NCBI GenBank assembly: GCA_005791165.1
Contig: SXXW01000011.1
Location: 62,001-126,000, forward strand
Direction: 5' to 3'
DNA length: 64,000 nucleotides
DNA from: Cytophagaceae bacterium
GTDB taxonomy: Bacteria; Bacteroidota; Bacteroidia; Cytophagales; Spirosomataceae
Shown here in pieces: positions 57,240-64,000 of the stretch (positions are counted from its first letter, which is position 1; each line of letters begins with the position of its first letter). The translations under genes were made by a program, and so were the position numbers. The notes under the pieces were generated by a model that searched no databases, was not told where the DNA came from, and saw only the letters and a program-made list of their open reading frames with translations.

Positions 57240-58096
57240 TTTTTCTTGCGCTCAAGTTTGATTTTTCTACGTTCAGTTTGGTAGGCGGCATTGGCAATTT
57301 CTACCATGATGTTCACGGATTCCATCGTTTTTTCTGAAAAGTTTCCGCCATAAATAGCTGAATCAATGGCTTTTAGAGCTTTTGCAAGTCGTTTATCTTT
57401 TAAATTATCGACCATCTCGGTAGTCGTGAACGTTGAAAAGGGAGTTTTCGTTAACTTCTCAATATATATTTTCCATACTAAAGTTGCATTCTCAAGCCTT
57501 TGAATGCCTTTGGGATCTTGAGAAATAGATCTTGATTGCCTTTGAAATGCGCGCCTAAATTCTCTGTTTTTTCGCCACAATTTATAATATCGATAGGCCC
57601 TGCTAATATTGGCGCCAAATACCCAATAGATAATTCCAGAAATTAAAAGAATTTCTATCCCTCCTATAAATACGTTTTTAATATTTGTTTTCGGTTGTAA
57701 TAAAGGTATTTCAACATTACTGATCATCGAATCTACATTGATCAATTCTGGGTGCGGCACTAATCTCTTCAGAAATATGGTGTCGACTTTAGGATAAATT
57801 TTGGTGCAATCTGATGCATTGATTACGTAAATGGGCAAACTAAGGGTTTGGAAATCAGCGATATCAAAAAACTTAAATGTATAGATGGCCGAATCTAAAC
57901 TCCCTTTTTCAGATGTTTGAGTTGAATAATATTCTTTTTTAATAGGTTCAAAATGGCCAATTTTTGTATTGTTTCCAGGGAAAAATAGTTCTTGATTTTT
58001 TGAATGAAGTACTTTTAGAACATAGTGAACTGGTTGGCCAATTTTTGCTGAATCCTCAATAAATGAACCATATATTTGAATGGGTTTCTCCTGCAT
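57236..58096 (-). CDS. Membrane protein of Bat-type operon (BatD/DUF4381-like)
   Basis: Single TM segment, lies between DUF58 and BatA genes with overlapping starts and stops. Confidence 0.6.
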   Translation of the reverse strand: MQEKPIQIYGSFIEDSAKIGQPVHYVLKVLHSKNQELFFPGNNTKIGHFEPIKKEYYSTQTSEKGSLDSAIYTFKFFDIADFQTLSLPIYVINASDCTKIYPKVDTIFLKRLVPHPELINVDSMISNVEIPLLQPKTNIKNVFIGGIEILLISGIIYWVFGANISRAYRYYKLWRKNREFRRAFQRQSRSISQDPKGIQRLENATLVWKIYIEKLTKTPFSTFTTTEMVDNLKDKRLAKALKAIDSAIYGGNFSEKTMESVNIMVEIANAAYQTERRKIKLERKKK

Positions 58097-58962
58097 TATT
58101 TTCTAATTCGGAAAAGTTTAATCAGACTAGGTACAAAATCACCTCCTGCTTTTAATTGAATATAATTAGCTTGCCACTGCTTACAAAGGTCGTTTAGATC
58201 TTGAGCCTTCGTATGAATTTCTTGGGTTAATAAAGTTTTAAAGGACTTTGATGATGTATTTACCCATGTTGTCTTTCTTTTCTCAGGATCATAAATCGGG
58301 ATAATTCCCATAGCGGGCAATTTTAATTCGATATCAGAGTTAATCTGAATGATGACTAAATCATGCTTTTTTGACATGGCGCGCAATAAGTCGTGGTAAT
58401 CAACGTCAATAAAATCAGATATAACAAAGACTAGGCTTTTTCTTTTTAAAACTTGAAGTGTGAATTTCAACGCTTGTTTTAAATCTGTTCCGGTATTTTC
58501 TGTTTTTAATTTGAATAATTCATTGATGACTTGATAGCCGTGTTTTTTACCTGCGCCCGGGGCTATAAATTTTTCATTTTTATCTGAGTAACAACACAAG
58601 CCAATATTTCCAGCTTCTTGCATCGCAGAAAATGTTAAGACCCCTGCCACTTCTTTAAGTGTTTTTAATTTTGACTCGTCGCCGCTTCTAATGTTTTGAG
58701 ATGAGCTGACATCCAACAAGAAAAAAACCGTTTGTTCTTTTTCTTCTTTAAACAACTTAATAAATGTCCCGTGTCCCTTTGCCGTTGAATTCCAATCGAT
58801 ATGCCGAACATCGTCACCATATTGATATTGCCTTAAATCACTAAATTCTAAGCCAGATCCCTTGAATACAGATGAGAAATTTCCATGCATTTGTGTATTG
58901 ATCGCTTTTCTGATGCGAATGTCCAACTGTACAATATGGGAAAGAAATGCACGGATATCCAT
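58096..58962 (-). CDS. DUF58 domain-containing protein
   Basis: FKGSGLEFSDLRQYQYGDDVRHIDWNSTAKGHGTFIKLFKEEKEQTVFFLLDVSSS. Confidence 0.93.
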   Translation of the reverse strand: MDIRAFLSHIVQLDIRIRKAINTQMHGNFSSVFKGSGLEFSDLRQYQYGDDVRHIDWNSTAKGHGTFIKLFKEEKEQTVFFLLDVSSSQNIRSGDESKLKTLKEVAGVLTFSAMQEAGNIGLCCYSDKNEKFIAPGAGKKHGYQVINELFKLKTENTGTDLKQALKFTLQVLKRKSLVFVISDFIDVDYHDLLRAMSKKHDLVIIQINSDIELKLPAMGIIPIYDPEKRKTTWVNTSSKSFKTLLTQEIHTKAQDLNDLCKQWQANYIQLKAGGDFVPSLIKLFRIRK

Positions 58963-59057
58963 TTCTAAATGAGTGATTTATGAGGTATATGCTTGCTAAA
59001 TTACCTATTTTTTGAGCAATCTTAGCGAAATCCCATAAAAGCTTTCTAATTTGTACG

Positions 59058-59065
59058 TAAATTTG
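59058..59065 (+). promoter_or_regulatory. Candidate -7 box TAAATTTG immediately before DUF4296 start
   Basis: TAnnTTTG match only 4 bp before the ATG at 59070. Confidence 0.35.
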
Positions 59066-59069
59066 GTTC

Positions 59070-59411
59070 ATGAAATACCTTTTTGTTGTCCTTGGTTTAG
59101 TTGTTTTTTCTTGTCAAAATGATCGGAATCGAAATCGCATAGATCAAGAAAAAATGGCCGAAATTTTGGTGGATATTCACTTAGATGAAGTTACAATTAG
59201 TAGGATGGAAATTGTGAGTCCAGACACTAATTTGTTGCTTTATCATCAATTGGAAAAGGCAACTTTGAAAAAACATGCCATAGATTCAGCCTCCTTTGTA
59301 AAGAGTTTTGATTCGTATGTTAGGGAGCCTAAAGATTTTATCGAATTATATGAACGGGTCAATGAAATCATGAAGGATCGAAAAAAATTAAATGAAAGTT
59401 CCCACCGATGA
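59070..59411 (+). CDS. DUF4296 domain-containing lipoprotein
   Basis: Lipobox VVFSCQNDRNRNRIDQEKMAEILVDIHLDEVTI. Confidence 0.85.
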   Translation: MKYLFVVLGLVVFSCQNDRNRNRIDQEKMAEILVDIHLDEVTISRMEIVSPDTNLLLYHQLEKATLKKHAIDSASFVKSFDSYVREPKDFIELYERVNEIMKDRKKLNESSHR

Positions 59412-60292
59412 AGCTAATTATCAGCATTTTAGTTTTATTAAGTCACATTTCGCTTATGGCACAAAAGCCAACTATTCAAGGTCATAGGGGTTGTCGGGGT
59501 GAGTTTCCTGAAAACACATTACCTGCTTTTCAGCATGCGTTGGAAATGGGGATTACAGTTCTTGAAATGGACGTTTGTATATCTGCGGATGGCCAAGTGC
59601 TTGTGTCGCATGAGCCCTATATGAATTCATTGTATGCCATTAAACCAGATGGAACTCCCGTTTTGAAATCGGAAGAAAAGGGGCTTAATGTATATAAAAT
59701 GAGTTATAATGAGGTGAGGAAATTTGATGTAGGCTCACGTGGAAATCCACTATTTTCAGAACAGAGAAAAGTATTTGCCTATAAACCCTTGCTTGAGGAA
59801 GTATTTCAATTAGCCGAAGATTTTAGAAAAAAAACAGGCAAAAAAATTTATTATAACATAGAAATCAAATCAGATCCGAAGGAATATGGGGTGTCCCAAC
59901 CGCATACCGTGGACGAGTTTTCGGAAAAAGTATGGGCCGTTATGGCCAAATATGTCCGTTCAGAATTCATCATTTTACAAAGTTTTGATTTTAATGTATT
60001 AAAATACTGGAATAAATCGATCCAATCGGGACATTTCCCCCGTGTAAATTTATCGGCCTTAGTGACAAGGAAAGGGCCTGAAAGTACATGTTCAGATTTA
60101 GGATTTACACCTACTATTTATAGCCCAAACTTCACTTCATTGACGAAGGATATCGTAAACGACTGCCATTTAAAAGGTATGAAAGTAATTCCTTGGACTG
60201 TTAATGAACCTATGGATGTGAAGGCGATGATACAATTAGGCGTAGATGAGATCATAACAGATTACCCCAGCCGCACGCTAAAAAATCTCTGA
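59408..60292 (+). CDS. Glycerophosphodiester phosphodiesterase family protein
   Basis: IQGHRGCRGEFPENTLPAFQHALEMGITVLEMDVCISADGQVLVSHEPYMN; PWTVNEPMDVKAMIQLGVDEIITDYP. Confidence 0.95.
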   Translation: MKLIISILVLLSHISLMAQKPTIQGHRGCRGEFPENTLPAFQHALEMGITVLEMDVCISADGQVLVSHEPYMNSLYAIKPDGTPVLKSEEKGLNVYKMSYNEVRKFDVGSRGNPLFSEQRKVFAYKPLLEEVFQLAEDFRKKTGKKIYYNIEIKSDPKEYGVSQPHTVDEFSEKVWAVMAKYVRSEFIILQSFDFNVLKYWNKSIQSGHFPRVNLSALVTRKGPESTCSDLGFTPTIYSPNFTSLTKDIVNDCHLKGMKVIPWTVNEPMDVKAMIQLGVDEIITDYPSRTLKNL

Positions 60293-60293
60293 A

Positions 60294-61814
60294 ATGTCCT
60301 TATTTAATGAGACTCTATTGTGGTTGATGAAAAGGAGAATGCCTCGAATAGAGGAACATTTCAAAAATCCATTAGCGCTCCAACATTCGAGTCTGGATGA
60401 ACTGATATTTTCGGGTCGAAATACGGAGTGGGGGAAGAAATATGGGTATTCGGAAATAGGAAATTACGAACAATTTAAGGCAAAAGTCCCTATATCAACT
60501 TACGAAGAGATCTTTCCCTACATTGATCGAATGATGCATGGAGAGCAAAATGTACTTTGGTCAAGTCCCATATCATGGTTTTCGAAGTCCTCGGGAACGA
60601 CAAATGCGCGTAGTAAATTTATCCCAGTTTCAAAGGAATCATTGGAAAACTGCCACATGATGGGCGGGAAAGATATGATCACGTTGTTGATCAACAACAA
60701 GCCAGAGACCAAAATTTTTGAAGGGAAAGGCTTATCCATTGGCGGAAGTTTATCAAATAATCCATTGAATTCAAGCCTTCTTCTAGGGGATGTTTCAGCG
60801 GTAGTGATGAAAAATTTACCTATTTGGGCTCAAATTATTCGCACTCCATCGCTAGATGTGGCGCTGATGGATGATTGGGATCAAAAAATTGAAAAAATGG
60901 CGATTGAAACGTCTAAGGAAAATGTGACCAGCATTTTGGGTGTACCCACTTGGACTTTGGTGCTCATTGAAAAAATATTGGAGATAACGGGTAAAAAATC
61001 AATTTTAGAGGTGTGGCCCAATTTTGAATTTTTAGTACATGGAGCCGTGGCTTTTGGGCCTTACCGAGAGATGTTTCGGAATTTAGTTTTTCCTAGTTCA
61101 GAGGTTCGATTTTTAGAAATTTACAATGCATCAGAAGGATTTTTTGCTATTCAAGACGATTTGAGTTTGCCTGATGAGATGTTACTGATGCTTGATTATG
61201 GCATTTTTTATGAATTTATTCCCATCGGTGCGCATGGGGAAGAGGTAGATCGGGTAGTTTCACTGGACCAAGTCGTTCTTGGGGTAAATTATGCCGTTTT
61301 GATTACAACGAATTCGGGACTTTGGAGATATAAAATTGGCGATACCATTAAATTCACCTCTATTATACCATATCGGATTAAAATTTCAGGACGAACCAAG
61401 CATTTTATCAATGCATTTGGCGAAGAGTTGATCATAGAAAATGCTGAAAAAGCAATCTCCGTTGCGTGCATTCAGACAAATTCTAAAATAACGGATTATA
61501 CGGCGGCACCTGCTTATATGGAAGGAGGTAAAAAGGGTAGTCATGAATGGGTCGTAGAGTTTTCAAAAGCCCCAAAAGATTTACGTACCTTTGTGGAAAT
61601 TTTGGACCGTACGCTTCGTGAAGTAAACTCAGATTATGACGCTAAGCGTTCGTATGATTTAGTTTTAGAACTCCCACAGGTACTCGTTGCCCCTAAAGGA
61701 ACATTTTATGCTTGGATGAGAGCTAGAGGAAAATTAGGTGGCCAACATAAGGTTCCAAGATTAAGTAACAATAGAGAATTTTTAGACGGCGTAAAGGCCC
61801 ATTTTCAAAATTAA
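60294..61814 (+). CDS. GH3 auxin-responsive promoter family protein (acyl-adenylate/amidosynthetase-like)
   Basis: FSGRNTEWGKKYGYSEIGNYEQFKAKVPISTYEEIFPYIDRMMHGEQNVLWSSPISWFSKSSGTTNARSKFIPVS; LEIYNASEGFFAIQDD. Confidence 0.92.
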   Translation: MSLFNETLLWLMKRRMPRIEEHFKNPLALQHSSLDELIFSGRNTEWGKKYGYSEIGNYEQFKAKVPISTYEEIFPYIDRMMHGEQNVLWSSPISWFSKSSGTTNARSKFIPVSKESLENCHMMGGKDMITLLINNKPETKIFEGKGLSIGGSLSNNPLNSSLLLGDVSAVVMKNLPIWAQIIRTPSLDVALMDDWDQKIEKMAIETSKENVTSILGVPTWTLVLIEKILEITGKKSILEVWPNFEFLVHGAVAFGPYREMFRNLVFPSSEVRFLEIYNASEGFFAIQDDLSLPDEMLLMLDYGIFYEFIPIGAHGEEVDRVVSLDQVVLGVNYAVLITTNSGLWRYKIGDTIKFTSIIPYRIKISGRTKHFINAFGEELIIENAEKAISVACIQTNSKITDYTAAPAYMEGGKKGSHEWVVEFSKAPKDLRTFVEILDRTLREVNSDYDAKRSYDLVLELPQVLVAPKGTFYAWMRARGKLGGQHKVPRLSNNREFLDGVKAHFQN

Positions 61815-61820
61815 AATCTT

Positions 61821-62273
61821 ATGGCATTAAAATTAACTATTGAAAACGGCATAAAAGATGCCATGCGCGCTAAAGATGCGGATCGTTTGCGTGCTTTGAG
61901 GGCAATAAAATCGATGATTTTATTGGAGGAGACATCAGGCTCAAATACAGGGGAGATATCTACGGATGCGGAAATGAAAATTTTAATGAAAGCTGCCAAA
62001 CAGCGTAAAGACTCATTAGAAGTTTATATCGCCCAAAATCGCCCAGATTTAGCTGAAAAAGAACAGGTTGAACTTACTATAATTGAGGAGTTTTTGCCCA
62101 AACAATTGTCGGATTCGGAGTTAACGGAACGTATCTCTGCTATTATCGCTCAATTGGGAGCTACCAGTCCAGCAGATATGGGTAAGGTAATGGGCGTAGC
62201 TTCTAAGGAATTAGCTGGATTGGCAGAGGGAAGAGCCATTTCTAGTAAAGTGGGTGAATTGTTGAAAAAATAA
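61821..62273 (+). CDS. GatB/YqeY domain-containing protein
   Basis: IKDAMRAKDADRLRALRAIKSMILLEET; LIEEFLPKQLSDSEL-type motif TIIEEFLPKQLSDSELTERISAIIAQLGATSPADMGKVMGV. Confidence 0.95.
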   Translation: MALKLTIENGIKDAMRAKDADRLRALRAIKSMILLEETSGSNTGEISTDAEMKILMKAAKQRKDSLEVYIAQNRPDLAEKEQVELTIIEEFLPKQLSDSELTERISAIIAQLGATSPADMGKVMGVASKELAGLAEGRAISSKVGELLKK

Positions 62274-63328
62274 TGGTGGAAAAGGAATTATTGCCTACGT
62301 TGAAAGCGATTAGAAATTTAACTTTAGAGGAGTTGAAGCAGGATATGCTGCTACGAAAAGAGCCGGGTTTTCGGGCTAAACAGGTTTATGAATGGATTTG
62401 GAAAAAATCGGTTCGTTCATTTGACCAAATGGTTAATATTCCGAAAGAAACCAGGAGCTGGTTGGCCGACAACTATTCCCTACATTGTGTGGAAACGGCT
62501 GAATTCCAAATCAGTGCTGACCGAACTATAAAATCGAGTTTTTCATTGCATGACGGAAACCTGATCGAAGGCGTTTTAATTCCTACTCGTGAAAGAATGA
62601 CCGCATGTGTATCATCTCAAGTGGGATGTTCTCTTACGTGCAGTTTTTGTGCTACGGGTTACATGGATCGAAAAAGGAATTTGGAGGCCTTTGAAATATA
62701 TGATCAGGTCGTATTGATTCGAGACCAAGCTCAAGAAAAATACGGCATTCCATTAACAAATATTGTTTATATGGGGATGGGAGAGCCCCTTTTGAACTAT
62801 TCTAATGTGTTGAAGTCTGTTGAAATGATTACTTCCCCAGATGGATTAGGTATGGCTTCTCGGCGAATCACGGTGTCAACAGCCGGAATAGCTAAAATGA
62901 TTAAGAAATTGGGCGATGACCAAGTGAAGTTTAACCTCGCTTTATCGCTTCATGCGGCCAATGACACAAAAAGAAATCAGATTATGCCCATCAATGAGTC
63001 CAATACTTTGGAGGCTTTGTCAGAGGCTTTGCGTTATTTTTATGACAAAACGGAAAATGAAATAACGTTAGAATACATCATGTTTAATAAATTTAATGAC
63101 TCGGTGGATGATGCGCGCGAACTCTATGAGTTTGCTCGGAAATTGCCATGTAAGATTAATATTATTGAATACAATCCTATTGCCCAGGCAGATTTTGTGA
63201 ATGCGGAGGCAGATGCACTGGCTAAATTTGTGGCCTTTTTGGAAAGTAAAAAAATGATTGTTAATGTGCGTCGTTCACGTGGCAAAGATATTGACGCCGC
63301 CTGTGGGCAGTTGGCCGGCAAAAAATAA
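62273..63328 (+). CDS. rlmN: 23S rRNA (adenine(2503)-C(2))-methyltransferase RlmN
   Basis: Radical SAM CSLTCSFCATG; FRAKQVYEWIWKKSVRSFDQMVNIPKETR; NIVYMGMGEPLLNY; NVRRSRGKDIDAACGQLA. Confidence 0.97.
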   Translation: MVEKELLPTLKAIRNLTLEELKQDMLLRKEPGFRAKQVYEWIWKKSVRSFDQMVNIPKETRSWLADNYSLHCVETAEFQISADRTIKSSFSLHDGNLIEGVLIPTRERMTACVSSQVGCSLTCSFCATGYMDRKRNLEAFEIYDQVVLIRDQAQEKYGIPLTNIVYMGMGEPLLNYSNVLKSVEMITSPDGLGMASRRITVSTAGIAKMIKKLGDDQVKFNLALSLHAANDTKRNQIMPINESNTLEALSEALRYFYDKTENEITLEYIMFNKFNDSVDDARELYEFARKLPCKINIIEYNPIAQADFVNAEADALAKFVAFLESKKMIVNVRRSRGKDIDAACGQLAGKK

Positions 63329-63331
63329 ACC

Positions 63332-63910
63332 ATGGCAAATACCTTATTTCCTATTTTTTTGAAATTAGACCAATTGAACACGCTGGTCGTTGGCGGGGGA
63401 AATGTTGCCCTAGAAAAAGTTTCTGCTATTTTACGAAATTCTCCTGAAGCTCGTGTTACGATGGTGGCCACATTTTTTCGGGAAGATACCTTGGAATATA
63501 TCGAAAAGTTTCCTTTGGTCAGTTATGAAATTCGCGAATTTTTAGAGGGGGATTTAGATGGCAGGGACTTAGTTATTTGTGCGACAGACAATGTTCCGTT
63601 GCATCAAAAAATTAAAGCTATAGCCGCAGAACGACATCTACTTTGCAATGTAGCTGATACGCCACATCTTTGTGATTTTTACCTTGGATCGATTGTTCAA
63701 AAAGGGGATTTGAAAATTGCGATATCGACCAACGGCAAATCACCTACTTTGGCAAAGCGCATCAGGGCATTTTTGGAAGATGTCATTCCCTTAGACATTC
63801 AGGAAACGATGGATGGGTTAGAAGCCTATCGAAATTCGCTTAAAGGAGATTTTGAAGCTAAAATCAAAGCGTTAAATGAGCTCACTAAGGGCTTGACTTT
63901 CAAGAAATAA
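63332..63910 (+). CDS. Precorrin-2 dehydrogenase / sirohydrochlorin ferrochelatase (siroheme synthase N-terminal domain)
   Basis: LFPIFLKLDQLNTLVVGGGNVALEKVSAIL; LVICATDNVPLHQKIKAIAAERHLLCNVADTPHLCDFYLGSIVQKGDLKIAISTNGKSPTLAKRIRAFLE. Confidence 0.95.
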   Translation: MANTLFPIFLKLDQLNTLVVGGGNVALEKVSAILRNSPEARVTMVATFFREDTLEYIEKFPLVSYEIREFLEGDLDGRDLVICATDNVPLHQKIKAIAAERHLLCNVADTPHLCDFYLGSIVQKGDLKIAISTNGKSPTLAKRIRAFLEDVIPLDIQETMDGLEAYRNSLKGDFEAKIKALNELTKGLTFKK

Positions 63911-63922
63911 GTATTTCCAATC

Positions 63923-64000
63923 TTACCAAACCATGGGGATTTCAATTAATAGCGCTTTTGTATTAGAGGAGGCAGCTTTAATTTGAATATGTTCAGTTTC
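63923..64000 (-). CDS. C-terminal end of an unidentified protein, truncated by window edge
   Basis: Minus-strand frame open to window edge: ...ETEHIQIKAASSNTKALLIEIPMVW*; too short to assign, faintly like a pirin/cupin C-terminus. Confidence 0.4.
   Translation of the reverse strand, partial: ETEHIQIKAASSNTKALLIEIPMVW

Noticed and set aside
1-64000. CRISPR arrays, insertion sequences, prophage, tRNA/rRNA genes
   Set aside because: No regularly spaced repeats, transposase/integrase ORFs or cloverleaf/rRNA-like segments seen in the short intergenic gaps on visual reading.

Overview
64 kb of chromosomal DNA with Bacteroidota character: TonB receptors, PorP/SprF and T9SS proteins, BshC, a CusA-TolC fusion, DUF4296, and TAnnTTTG-type -7 boxes. 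I see about 46 well-packed CDSs, no rRNA or tRNA, no IS element and no CRISPR array. Main blocks: (i) HAE-type RND efflux operon with a TetR regulator (3.8-9.8 kb); (ii) a candidate carbohydrate catabolism block with a DUF4038 apiosidase-like protein, PhyH, sugar isomerase, Gfo/Idh/MocA oxidoreductase, PVC-type cytochrome c dehydrogenase, BNR sialidase-like protein, SSS symporter and atypical DHDPS-family aldolase (10.5-21.9 kb); (iii) two TonB receptors and a YncE/phosphoesterase fusion, with a perfect 35-bp palindrome at the start of one receptor gene (21.9-29.1 kb); (iv) an operon led by a CofD/YvcK-like protein that appears fused to a shortened GT2-like domain, followed by HAD, nucleotidyltransferase, epimerase, GT2 and a polytopic membrane protein (31.5-37.6 kb), which is the best candidate for an undescribed system; (v) tandem amidohydrolases with apparently degenerate metal sites; (vi) a sulfur/selenium/thiol cluster CysM-CysE-MnmH-BshC; (vii) a heavy-metal RND (CusA-TolC fusion) and adaptor; (viii) ispE, Bat-type genes and housekeeping genes. 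All family assignments come from reading motifs in the translations; no database search was run.
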